In this document: positions 48,041 through 56,439 of the stretch, in pieces
Layout: the number at the start of each line of letters is the position of its first letter
How positions within the stretch are numbered: the stretch's first letter is position 1
DNA from: Holdemanella sp. MSK.7.32
GTDB taxonomy: Bacteria > Bacillota_I > Bacilli_A > Erysipelotrichales > Erysipelotrichaceae
Direction of reading: 5' to 3'
Length of the DNA stretch: 56,550 nucleotides
Assembly (NCBI RefSeq): GCF_024460475.1
Contig: NZ_JANFYN010000011.1
Location: forward strand, 1 to 56,550
Made by a program: the position numbers and the translations under genes
The notes under the pieces: generated by a model
Seen by the model: only the letters and a program-made list of their open reading frames with translations
Told to the model about the DNA's origin: nothing
The model's database searches: none

Positions 48041-49204
48041 TTAATTGTTCTTTTTGATAATCTTGTGAATTACAACACTTAACAGAATTGTAATGATCAT
48101 ACATGGAATTGTATTTCCAACAGGTGTATCAATCTGCATAAAACAGCGATACACAACAAATCCGACAAGCCATAATACAAGATTCAGTACATCAAATTCT
48201 ACATTTCTTTTATCATTCTTTAGAATAAAGAAATCAGCAATCTGGATTGCAATCATAGGAGCAAATACAGAACCAATCAAATACAGGAAATCAGTAATAT
48301 TATCCATTGGATATACAATTGCCGCAATTGTACCAACAACAGTTACAACCATTGCTACGTGTTTTCCATTCCACTTTGGCACGATAGATTCATTAGAAAT
48401 ACCTGCAGAATAAGCATCCAGGAATGTTGTTGTAACTGTAGAGAATACAATGATCAATAATCCCGCAATACCCAAACCTGCTTTCAACATGATCTGTGCA
48501 ATATCATATTCTCCTGTAAATAAAGCCGCACCTAAACCAATCAAATACATCCAGCAGCTAACGATTCCATACACAATACTACTAACTAAACTAGCCTTCA
48601 CAGGATCTTCCGCTTCACGTGTATAGTCACTGATCAAAGGCAGCCAGCTCAAAGGCATCGCAATTGCAAGTTCAACACCTGCACCAAACGTCATTGCTTC
48701 TGTACATACAACTGCACTGTTTCCATCAAAGAAGATAAATTTGCTAAGCATTAAAGTCAAAATAAATAAAGCAACCATCGCAACTGTATTGATTTTTCCA
48801 AGGTTTGTAATACCAACACCAATCCATACAAGAATCAAGATACCAATAATCAAACACCAGATCCATGCACCTGTATGCATAATACCATCTGCCGCAAGTG
48901 CACCATCATAAATCATGATTGCTGTCCATCCAACAAGCTGCAGTACATTTAATGCCGCAAACAAAAGGCAACCTTTCTGTCCAAAGCTCATCTTTGTAGA
49001 ATCCATCGCACTTAAGCGCATTTTCCCACCAATAACACCAGCCAGGAACAATAAGATACAGCCAATGACATGTCCAGCCACAATGGCTAAAATACCATTT
49101 TTCAATCCTAAAGGTGCAAGATATGTACCTGTCAGTATTTCTGCAATAGAAACACCTGCACCAAACCAGATCAATGCATTTTCAAACAAAGAAGTTTTTT
49201 TCAT
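48041..49204 (-). CDS. cytX: hydroxymethylpyrimidine transporter CytX (NCS1 family)
   Basis: Permease of 387 residues with twelve predicted spans. It begins SLFENALIWFGAGVSIAEILTGTYLAPLG and contains AIAMPLSWLPLISDYTREAEDP, the motifs of the NCS1 CytX group linked to thiamin salvage. It probably imports hydroxymethylpyrimidine. It overlaps thiD at ATGA, and the operon starts with a TPP riboswitch. No other thiamin genes are in the window. Confidence 0.9.
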   Translation of the reverse strand: MKKTSLFENALIWFGAGVSIAEILTGTYLAPLGLKNGILAIVAGHVIGCILLFLAGVIGGKMRLSAMDSTKMSFGQKGCLLFAALNVLQLVGWTAIMIYDGALAADGIMHTGAWIWCLIIGILILVWIGVGITNLGKINTVAMVALFILTLMLSKFIFFDGNSAVVCTEAMTFGAGVELAIAMPLSWLPLISDYTREAEDPVKASLVSSIVYGIVSCWMYLIGLGAALFTGEYDIAQIMLKAGLGIAGLLIIVFSTVTTTFLDAYSAGISNESIVPKWNGKHVAMVVTVVGTIAAIVYPMDNITDFLYLIGSVFAPMIAIQIADFFILKNDKRNVEFDVLNLVLWLVGFVVYRCFMQIDTPVGNTIPCMIITILLSVVIHKIIKKNN

Positions 49205-50010
49205 TGAACATTCTCCCTTGCATATTCATTATCAATTGCGAATGAATGATCCATTGGTCCAGATCCCTTACCAAGATCAAGCATCGCATTCAATGCTCCA
49301 GAAATATAATCCTTTGCACGTTTTACGGATGTATCCAAATCATATCCCTTTGCAAGATTGGATGCGATAGCACTGGATAATGTACATCCTGTTCCATGTG
49401 TATTAGAGTTGTTAATACGTTTTCCATGAAACCATGTATATGCGTCATCTCTATACAACAGATCATTTGCATCATTGATTTGATGACCGCCCTTTACCAG
49501 AATTGCACATCCAAATTTCTTAGAAATTTTTTCAGCAGCGATAATCATTTCTTCTTCATTTGCAATCTTCATATCCGCTAGAACTTCTGCTTCTGGAATA
49601 TTTGGTGTAATGACTGTTGCTAAAGGCAACAATTCTTTTTTCAATGTTTCAATTGCATCATCACTAATAAGTTTTGCGCCGCTTGTTGCGACCATCACCG
49701 GATCCACAACAATATTAGCTGCCTTATATTCCTGCAGTTTTGAAGCAATCATACGAATCAGATCAGAACTAGAAACCATTCCAATCTTCACAGCATCTGG
49801 ATAAATATCTGTAAAGACTGCATCCAGCTGCTCCCCAAGAAATTCTGGTGTTACTTCCATAATTCCTGTAACACCTAATGTATTCTGTGCCGTTAGTGCT
49901 GTAATTGCACTCGTCGCAAATACGTGATTTGCGCACATTGTTTTGATATCCGCCTGGATACCAGCGCCTCCGCTGGAATCACTTCCAGCGATTGTTAATG
50001 CTGTTTTCAT
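49201..50010 (-). CDS. thiD: hydroxymethylpyrimidine/phosphomethylpyrimidine kinase ThiD
   Basis: Ribokinase-like kinase that makes HMP phosphate and then HMP pyrophosphate for thiamin synthesis. The start TIAGSDSSGGAGIQADIKT, VVDPVMVATSGAKLI, and the anion hole with the catalytic aspartate region NTHGTGCTLSSAIAS are all present. It has 269 residues, normal length. A GGAG site precedes the ATG. It is coupled to cytX, giving uptake and phosphorylation of HMP in one TPP-controlled operon. Confidence 0.95.
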   Translation of the reverse strand: MKTALTIAGSDSSGGAGIQADIKTMCANHVFATSAITALTAQNTLGVTGIMEVTPEFLGEQLDAVFTDIYPDAVKIGMVSSSDLIRMIASKLQEYKAANIVVDPVMVATSGAKLISDDAIETLKKELLPLATVITPNIPEAEVLADMKIANEEEMIIAAEKISKKFGCAILVKGGHQINDANDLLYRDDAYTWFHGKRINNSNTHGTGCTLSSAIASNLAKGYDLDTSVKRAKDYISGALNAMLDLGKGSGPMDHSFAIDNEYARENVQ

Positions 50011-50084
50011 TTTCTATCTCCTTCCTGCATTACTTTTTTAATGCGACATAAGGTGGTGCCCCCAATTTGCCGCCATATTCTGAT

Positions 50085-50123
50085 CAAAAAACAAAAAGCT
50101 GCAGAAAAACCTAATTTGCAGCT
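50085..50123 (-). terminator. terminator of the TPP riboswitch
   Basis: On the minus strand AGCTGCA and TGCAGCT pair and are followed by TTTTTGTTTTTT. It lies between the TPP aptamer and thiD and is the expression platform expected to form when TPP is bound. Confidence 0.75.
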
Positions 50124-50138
50124 AACATACAATAAAGA

Positions 50139-50216
50139 TATCATCCCTACGTTGGCATTATCCAAATCAGGTTTCAGGGTCAAGGTCGAACCTACTCTCA
50201 GCCACTCAGCTCCCCA
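50139..50216 (-). ncRNA. TPP (thi-box) riboswitch
   Basis: On the minus strand the aptamer reads GGGGAGC...CTGAGAGTAGG...GACCCTGAAACCTGATTTGG...ACGTAGGGA. The CTGAGA, ACCTGAT and CGTAGGGA elements are the conserved TPP-binding positions. It controls thiD-cytX through the terminator at 50085-50123. Confidence 0.93.
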
Positions 50217-50264
50217 TTTTTCAACATGTTTATTATAGTTCCTTTGTAACATGTAAATCAATAA

Positions 50265-50655
50265 TCATTCAATAATCTTTGTTGGTGATGCATTTGAGAC
50301 ATAAATCATACTGTCATAAAGCGTTGTGGGTGGCTGAAACATGCGATAGCTAGGAGGCAGGAAGCGATTCATGATAGAGTAGCTTTCTCCTAGCGTTCCC
50401 ATATAGGTATATGCATCTGCATGCCTTTTAATTTCTGTACCTTCTTCAAGAAAAGAAAAATCAATCCAGCACATTTTAAAGCTGGCTAATTTCGCTGTTT
50501 TTGCAAGTGGATCATGAGAATAAAATGTCTGTATGGTACGTTTATGATTTCCTTCAGGTAAATTGAAATTTATTTGAATAATATTACAATCTAAAATTTC
50601 TTTTTTTAGATAAGTTTTAAAAGATTCTAAGAGCTTAGATTTACCGTTATGTAAA
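50265..50655 (-). pseudogene. chimeric remnant: AAA-ATPase P-loop piece joined to an unknown C-terminus
   Basis: The minus frame reads HNGKSKLLESFKTYLKKEILDCNIIQINFN, like the P-loop of AAA_14/DUF4143 ATPases. It runs in frame into EGNHKRTIQTFYSHDPLAKTAKLASFKM and on to a tail with SYSIMNRFLPPSYRMFQPP, stopping after TKIIE. There is no start, since the P-loop glycines are lost at a palindrome shared with the ABC remnant. The last 100 residues were not recognised. Confidence 0.45.
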
Positions 50656-50669
50656 GCTTTACATAATGG
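50640..50669. repeat. palindromic junction between two P-loop fragments
   Basis: CCGTTATGTAAAG and CTTTACATAATGG form a 13-bp arm pair with one mismatch and no loop. Both sides read HNGKS outward, each belonging to a different ATPase remnant. Confidence 0.6.
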
Positions 50670-51219
50670 AAAATCTACAATTTTAAAATTGATTTTAGGA
50701 TATTATCCAGTTCAAAAAGGAAATGTGAGTGTTTTGGATTCTAAGAATGTTTCTATGATTCATCAGGAAAGTCATATATTTGATGACACGATCCGAAATA
50801 ACTTGAATATGGAGCTTGTACAAACAGATGAAACACTGTTAAAATGTATGGAATTTGTAGATTTACAAGAATTTAAATTAGACCAGAATATTTGTGAGGA
50901 TGGAAGTAATCTTTCTGGTGGGCAAGTTCAACGAATAGGGATTGCGCGTACAATCGCACATTTAAAAGAGGTACTTTTATGTGATGAAATAACAGCAAGT
51001 CTAGATGCACAGACGGCCATCGAAATTGAAAATCGAATATTGGATTTAAAAGAAGAAACTGTATTATATGTAACACATAAATATCTTGATGAAACACTAA
51101 AGAAGTTTGATTGTATTCTTGTATTTAAACAAGGACGGATTGTTGAACAGGGATCGTTTGAAGAACTTATGAAAAATAAAGGGGACTTCTTTAGCTTAAA
51201 AAACAAAGGATGTATTTAG
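50652..51219 (+). pseudogene. ABC exporter ATPase domain, truncated
   Basis: The frame runs KALHNGKSTILKLILGYYPVQKG, then MIHQESHIFDDTIRNNLNME (Q-loop), signature NLSGGQVQRIGIARTI, Walker B VLLCDEITASLD and YVTHKYLDET. The membrane domain and the front of the P-loop are missing, and the frame begins at the palindromic junction. No start codon with a ribosome site is present. A leftover of an exporter related to those nearby. Confidence 0.7.
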
Positions 51220-51233
51220 TGGATTATCCATAT

Positions 51234-51274
51234 AAAAAGAGATATCGGTTTAAATAGATCCGATATCTCTTTTT
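51234..51274. terminator. bidirectional terminator
   Basis: AAAAAGAGATATCGG and CCGATATCTCTTTTT form a 15-bp perfect inverted repeat with an 11-nt loop, after the ABC remnant. Confidence 0.85.
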
Positions 51275-51332
51275 GAATAAAGGCTAGTGATTGATTATGA
51301 TATAGCTGTAAAACATTGAATGGCTACTAAAA

Positions 51333-51840
51333 TTATTTTTCAGTTGGATAATTAATTGTCCACTCAATATATTCATCGTTACTGATCTTACCGTTTTTTA
51401 GATCGACTTTTTTTTGTATTCATGCTTCTAAAAAATCATCAAAAAGATTTGTGTTCAAATCAATTAAATAAATGGTTTTCATTATCGATTGTTTCTTTTT
51501 TTATAATGAAATCAGTTGTTCTGTCCTAGTCGAGTAATGTAAAAACAAAATCAAGTGCTTCGGTATGATCGTCCATATTTAAATACATAGAATTGATATG
51601 TAGCGCCTAACTTATTTTTTCTAACATGTCTTTACGTGGAACTCTAGTTCCGTTCTCATATTGTGAAATGCGAATTCTTTCATTTTCATCTGCTGAAAGC
51701 CCGGATTTTTCGGCTAGTTCGGTTTGTGTTAAACCTCGAAATTGACGGACAAATCTTATTCTCTTTCTGTCAAGATATTGACCTTCTTCTTCGTTCGTTA
51801 AATAGTCTAATGTTAGGGTTTCTGGTAACAATATGAACAC
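51333..51840 (-). pseudogene. XRE regulator pseudogene, relative of the gene at 40221
   Basis: Residues 25-75 are an HTH (RIRFVRQFRGLTQTELAEKSGLS...RISQYENGTRVPRKDMLEKIS) that stops at TAG 51607. The same frame continues with two more stops to a tail VDLKNGKISNDEYIEWTINYPTEK. This matches the order of the intact protein at 40221-40763 (SSGEISKDDYDIWRYHYPEFD). At least three nonsense changes make it a clear pseudogene. Confidence 0.75.
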
Positions 51841-51889
51841 TTTCTTTACAATTATATAGATATTTTATCATTTTAAACATACAAAATAC

Positions 51890-51953
51890 TACTCCGTTCT
51901 ACCCCGTTTTACTTCGTTCTACCCCTCGCGAGCTTCATTTTACTCCGTTCTAC
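51890..51953. repeat. three copies of TACTYCGTTCTAC
   Basis: Copies start at 51890, 51910 and 51941, with CCCCTCGC/TTCTCGC after the second and third. Spacing is irregular (20 and 31 bp). It lies between the regulator pseudogene and the sortase remnant. Confidence 0.5.
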
Positions 51954-52026
51954 TTCTCGCACTTTTCCTAAAAGTTATAAACAATCAAATATTTATGTTG
52001 GATATTTGTACTTTTAATTTAGAAGA

Positions 52027-52152
52027 TTACATCTTTTTCACTATTACAATAATTTTTTTGTTGTTATCTCTTGTATCACAAGTAACCAATGTCATTATTT
52101 TATCTTCTGAATCGACAGTTACACTAGTTTTATATAATTCACGATTAATGAA
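52027..52152 (-). pseudogene. sortase (class B-like) C-terminal fragment
   Basis: The minus strand reads FINRELYKTSVTVDSEDKIMTLVTCDTRDNNKKIIVIVKKM then stop. KIMTLVTCD...(basic) is the sortase active-site strand with the catalytic cysteine, and the basic stretch after it replaces the usual arginine region. Everything before is gone. The rest of 51954-52312 has no other gene. A TATAAT at 52271 probably serves the next regulator. Confidence 0.5.
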
Positions 52153-52312
52153 CTACCACACCTGATACGTGGTTCTGTGATGTACTCTTCTGAACTACTT
52201 ATAGACTGTTTTGTCGTGAGAATGATACTGATAAATAGGAAAACGAAATAAATTTCAGTTTTCTTTCATGGTATAATTAGAGTCAAATAATGAGTTAGTA
52301 GGTGAGCAGTGT

Positions 52313-53410
52313 ATGAATGATTACAGAGGATTATTGATTAAGAAACGACGAAAAGAGTTAGACATATCATTAGAAGCTTTATCACATGGGATTTGTTCTC
52401 CTTCATATCTTTCTAAAATTGAAAATAATATCTTGGTCGCAAATGATGATATATACAATTTGTTGTTTAAAAAATTAGGGATTTCTACGATGGATACAAT
52501 TAAAGAAGAAAAAATTAAACAGATGTTGGATCTTTTCTTTAAATACTATATGTCATCGGATTCAAAAATATTTAAGGTAATGGATGAATTGTTGGAATAT
52601 AAAGATGAGGTTGTGTCATCCTATTTGTTTGTTCAATATCAATTGTTTTTACTGTATGCTTCCGAAATGAATTCTCAAATCAATATATCACTTGCTGAAG
52701 TGGAAGCGTATTATTCATACATGGATGATTCGCAAAGAGAATACTTTAATTTGTTTAGATTATCTTCTGGAAATATGGAACTATCTGATAATGAGGAATG
52801 GATATTTATACGAAGGTTGAAGGCCAAAGCCAATCTATATGCGTATCAAAAAAATACTTTTGCGGCATACGATCTGTACAAAACATGTTTAAATTATGCG
52901 ATTGAATTAGGAAATAAAAAATTGATTGCGGAAATTCTTTGTTCATTAGGGTGGCTTTGTCTTGATATAGATTTAAATCAAGCTGAAAAATATTATACAA
53001 GTGCGGCTCAGTATGACTCACAATATAAAATGTTGGCTTTTTTTAATCTAGGAGCAACTATGATACAGCATAAGGATTGTATGGAAAAGGGGAATCAATA
53101 TTTAAAGAAAGGATTAAAATCATGTACGGATGACTTTTTTACAGTTAAATATAAAGAAGTTTTATTTGTATATGCGATTCTAAAAGAAAATGTTGGAGAT
53201 GCGAAAAAATTAATCAAAGAATTAGATGATTCTAAGTATATTGATGTTTTCTCTATGATGCTAAATAAGGATTATCAATTGAATGTAGGCTATCAGAATC
53301 GATTAAAAGAATTAAAGGATGATTCTTCTTTGTTTAAATTTTTATTCATAAAAAATTGTGAATACTTGCATAAATATAAAGAGATTTGTGTCGCAAATAA
53401 TTTTATTTAA
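52313..53410 (+). CDS. HTH-TPR transcriptional regulator (RRNPP-like), module 3
   Basis: Product of 365 residues: XRE HTH at residues 6-60 (LIKKRRKELDISLEALSHGICSPSYLSKIENN), then helical repeats including AYDLYKTCLNYAIELGNKKLIAEILCSLGWLCLDIDLNQAEKYYTSA and FFNLGATMIQHKDCMEKGNQYLKKGLKS. GICSPSYLSKIENN and NLGATM are shared with the module 1 regulator, so these two are paralogues. It lies directly upstream of an ABC exporter gene. The ATG follows a GTGAGCAGTGT leader with a TATAAT 37 bp before it. Confidence 0.78.
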   Translation: MNDYRGLLIKKRRKELDISLEALSHGICSPSYLSKIENNILVANDDIYNLLFKKLGISTMDTIKEEKIKQMLDLFFKYYMSSDSKIFKVMDELLEYKDEVVSSYLFVQYQLFLLYASEMNSQINISLAEVEAYYSYMDDSQREYFNLFRLSSGNMELSDNEEWIFIRRLKAKANLYAYQKNTFAAYDLYKTCLNYAIELGNKKLIAEILCSLGWLCLDIDLNQAEKYYTSAAQYDSQYKMLAFFNLGATMIQHKDCMEKGNQYLKKGLKSCTDDFFTVKYKEVLFVYAILKENVGDAKKLIKELDDSKYIDVFSMMLNKDYQLNVGYQNRLKELKDDSSLFKFLFIKNCEYLHKYKEICVANNFI

Positions 53411-53453
53411 TATTAGTTTTGTGCAAGATTACCTAATAAATTGAACTTAATAT

Positions 53454-53502
53454 AGACAAGAAACTCATTTATTTCTCAATGACAGTTTCTTGTCTTTTTT
53501 TT
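53454..53502 (+). terminator. intrinsic terminator between regulator and exporter
   Basis: AGACAAGAAACT and AGTTTCTTGTCT form a 12-bp perfect stem with an 18-nt loop, followed by eight T. The exporter start is only 40 bp later, so this may act as an attenuator. Confidence 0.85.
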
Positions 53503-53542
53503 GGTCTTGAAAAATAATAACCCTAAGGAAAAGGGGTTATTT

Positions 53543-55161
53543 ATGTTTAAACTTGTTCAGAATCATAAAGTATTATATTTTATTTCGCTTATTCTCATTG
53601 TTTCATATTCAGTAGTGGATCTATTGAAATCAATATTAATGAGCTATATATTTGATGATCATCTTCTGGATTCAATTTCAAGCCTTATAGTGATCGTATT
53701 GATATTTTTAGGTGTCTATTTAATTGTTTCCACTTTACAACAATATGTGATAGAGGTGTTGAAGAATAAAATACGTTATAGTCTTAATCAAAATTTGTAT
53801 CAATCGTATGCTTCCAGAAATATAGAATCATTTCAAAAAAAGGATAGCAGTGAGATATTGAATGAATTTAATAATGAAGTGAATGTGGTGATTGATAATT
53901 ATGTTTCTTCAAAATTAAATGTGTTCTCATTAACTATTTCATTGATACTGGGAAGTTTATATATCGCAAATCTAAGTGTAGAAATATTAATGTTTCTGCT
54001 CTTTTGTGCTTTTATAACAATTTTTATAAATAGTATTTTTAAGAATCATTTAAAGAAGAATCAAATGAATTATTTGGATTCAATGAAGCAATGGCTTTGT
54101 TCTATTAAAAATCTGTGTCGTTGTTTTAGTGATATAAAGATTTTAAATTTAGAAAAAGTATTTTGTGACGATCTGGACATTGAGAATAAGAATTTAGAAC
54201 AAAGTACTCTAAAAAATAATGGATTTATAAAAATACTTACTTCTATAAATTCTTTTATTTCTCAAGCCATGTTTTTTTGACATTGCTCTTTGGAATTGTG
54301 TTAATACATTATAATCGATTAACAGTGGGACAATTATTAGGAATTGCACAAGCTAGTAATATGGTGATCATGCCAATCGTTAATTATGCAAATCTTCGAA
54401 ATATGATTCAATCTTCTAAGCCAGTTCTACAAAAACTGTTGGATCATTCAATATGCTCTGAAGAAAATGAACCTATTGTTTTTGATGAACAAATTCATGA
54501 CATTAAGATTAAGCATTTAAGTTATTCTTATGGTGCTCGTAAAATATTAGATTTAAATGATTTGACGATTGATCAAGGAAAAAAGTATTTAGTCATTGGT
54601 AAAAGTGGAGATGGTAAGAGTACGTTTTTAGACATTTTAACAAAGCAGAAAAAAGTAGATGGCATTTATGTGAATGATAAGAATTTGAAGGACGTTCAAT
54701 TTAGCACCTATGCCGATAAGTTTTCTTATGTGAATCAAAACAATGACTTATTACCGTTTTCCTTTGAACAAAATATTACTTTAGGAAGGAAAATGAGTAA
54801 ATATTCCTTGAAAGAATTAGTAACTATATTTAATTTAGAATCAATATTTGATAAGGAAAGAGACAATCTTGATTTTGAACATTTGAATTTAAGCGGTGGA
54901 GAGAAGCAACGTATTTGTTTGGCAAGAGCGATATATAGAAATAAAAAATGGCTTTTCTTGGATGAAGCTTTTTCTGCAATCGATAAAGCAAATTCAGATC
55001 GAATACATCAATTCATTTTATCCAATCCAGATCTTACAGTACTATCTATTGAACATAAAGTAACAAAAGAAACAGTTTCTTTATACGATAAAGTCTTACT
55101 GTTTGAAAACAAAAAGATTGTATCTATGGATGTAGAAGAATATATAAATAGTATCTTTTAA
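53543..55161 (+). pseudogene. ABC exporter (TMD-NBD) interrupted by a frameshift at a T7 run
   Basis: ATG 53543 (after AAAAGGGG) opens MFKLVQNHKVLYFISLILIV. Membrane spans 1-5 follow until TGA at 54280, directly after seven T (54272-54278). The frame from 54277 continues LTLLFGIVLIHYNRLTVGQLLGIAQ (span 6). The ATPase domain then has Walker A IGKSGDGKST, signature NLSGGEKQRICLARA, Walker B LFLDEAFSAID and the switch histidine IEHK. One more T would give a single 540-codon exporter with all motifs intact. It is therefore a pseudogene, a phase-variable gene or a sequencing error. Confidence 0.75.
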
Positions 55162-55222
55162 GAAGAATAAGTGTCATTTTAAACCATATTTAAATCCATT
55201 CCTAGGTATCTACCTGCTACCT

Positions 55223-55259
55223 GAATATTCCATGTTGACTCTGCCATCATGGAATATTC
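55223..55259. repeat. 12-bp perfect inverted repeat
   Basis: GAATATTCCATG and CATGGAATATTC are separated by 13 nt. No T tract follows. It lies between the exporter and the ATPase fragment. Confidence 0.6.
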
Positions 55260-55281
55260 ATTAATTCAGAAACATAAAAAT

Positions 55282-55319
55282 CATTACCAAAATTATAAAA
55301 AATTAAAGTTTTGGTAATG
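55282..55319. repeat. inverted repeat before the AAA ATPase fragment
   Basis: CATTACCAAAA and TTTTGGTAATG are 11-bp perfect arms directly before the ATG at 55325. It may be a leader hairpin or an autoregulatory site of the ATPase gene. Confidence 0.6.
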
Positions 55320-55324
55320 GGCTT

Positions 55325-55615
55325 ATGGAATACATTAAAAAAGATTCATATTTAAACCAACTTATTAGATTTTCGAAGACTCAGGATATAAAAGTGATTA
55401 CTGGTGTTAGAAGAAGTGGCAATAATGGAAAGTCGGTGTTGTTAGAAATGTTCAAAGAATATCTTTTAAAACATGAGGATAATATTAACATTGTTTCTAT
55501 GAATCTTCAGGAATTAGAATACGATTATTTATTAGATTATCATTTTTTACATCAATATGCGATGGAACATTATGCGGAAGGGAAATATAACTTTTTAATG
55601 ATTGATTGCTGTCTT
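55325..55615 (+). pseudogene. AAA_14/DUF4143-type ATPase, N-terminal fragment
   Basis: Opens MEYIKKDSYLNQLIRFSKTQDIKVITGVRRSGNNGKSVLLEMF. The P-loop normally reads GVRRxGKSxLL; here two extra asparagines break it. It continues NIVSMNLQELEYDYLLDYHFLHQY to FLMIDC (Walker B start), after which the frame becomes unrelated. Full proteins have about 400 residues. It is truncated, and the antitoxin gene on the other strand follows. Confidence 0.7.
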
Positions 55616-55642
55616 CTTGTAAATAATTTGCATATTATAAAC

Positions 55643-55930
55643 CTAATATTTTTTAGCTTCTTCTTCAGAATAAGATTCAGTACAATTCATACCAATTTCT
55701 AATTCTTTCATGAGTTTAGTTAAAGCTTTGGCTTTCATGTTTTCAGCATTATCTTCAGTTACAGAAAATGGAAAGCCTCCAGTATTTAATGCTTGTTGAA
55801 AAAATACATTAACCGCATCCGTTAACGTTAAGCCGTTTTTCGCAAAAACTTCTTCTAATTCATTTTTAACTTCTGAATTCATACGAATTCTAAATACATC
55901 ATCTTTTTGAGCATTGATTATGTTACGCAT
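55643..55930 (-). CDS. DinJ/RelB family antitoxin, orphan
   Basis: Product of 95 residues with an N-terminal ribbon-helix-helix (DVFRIRMNSEVKNELEEVFAKNGLTLTDAVNVFFQQAL) and the family mark GGFPF, then an acidic tail (EELIGMN... type) that would cover a toxin. ATG 55930 lies 9 nt after AGGAAG. A YafQ/RelE toxin gene would be expected just downstream, but that position holds the broken ATPase fragment, so the partner is lost. Confidence 0.82.
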   Translation of the reverse strand: MRNIINAQKDDVFRIRMNSEVKNELEEVFAKNGLTLTDAVNVFFQQALNTGGFPFSVTEDNAENMKAKALTKLMKELEIGMNCTESYSEEEAKKY

Positions 55931-56052
55931 AATTAACACTTCCTGGTATATTGATATTTTAATAAAATATCAATAAATGTAGTAACAGTGTATCTACATT
56001 CAATTCCTAAATATAAAAGAGCTAGAATGTATACAAGCTGCAAAACGAGCTA

Positions 56053-56360
56053 ATGCTGACGAAGGGTATCAAACAATTATATCTGGAAGGACAACGACAA
56101 TTACTGGCAATAGTTAGAGCTGCTGTTGCAAATCCTCCTGTCATTGTTTTAGATGAAGCTACTTCAAGTATTGACACTCATACAGAAGAATTGGCTCAAA
56201 ACAATACGGACAAATTGATGACAGGGCGAACAACATTTGTCATGCTTATCGCTTATCAACTATTAGAAATGCTGATTGTATTATGGTATTTGAAAACAAA
56301 AAGATAATATTTAGGGATGTGGAAGAATGCTTAAAAAATAATTGCTTATTACGTCTTTGA
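56053..56360 (+). pseudogene. ABC exporter ATPase domain fragment with frameshift
   Basis: The frame has LEGQRQLLAIVRAAVANPPVIVLDEATSSIDTHTEELAQ and GRTTFVM, that is the signature and Walker B. A shift then moves to the frame HAYRLSTIRNADCIMVFENKKIIFRDVEECLK, which holds the switch-histidine region. The start of the protein is missing. The end resembles that of the exporter at 53543 (LLFENKKIVSMDVEEY). Confidence 0.75.
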
Positions 56361-56439
56361 AGTAATGAAAACTAGAAAAGTTAGTGATTGTTGAACTTTT
56401 TTCTCCCAAATGCAGTGTGTAATTGGGTGAAAGAATATG

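Noticed and set aside
51890..51962. Short repeats as a possible CRISPR array
   Set aside because: Units are only 13 bp, spacing is irregular (20 and 31 bp), and there are no cas genes.
54268..54284. Canonical programmed -1 frameshift signal
   Set aside because: The heptamer in the reading frame is G TTT TTT, so the P-site tRNA would mispair after slipping, and no strong downstream structure was seen. Slippage during transcription or replication is more likely.
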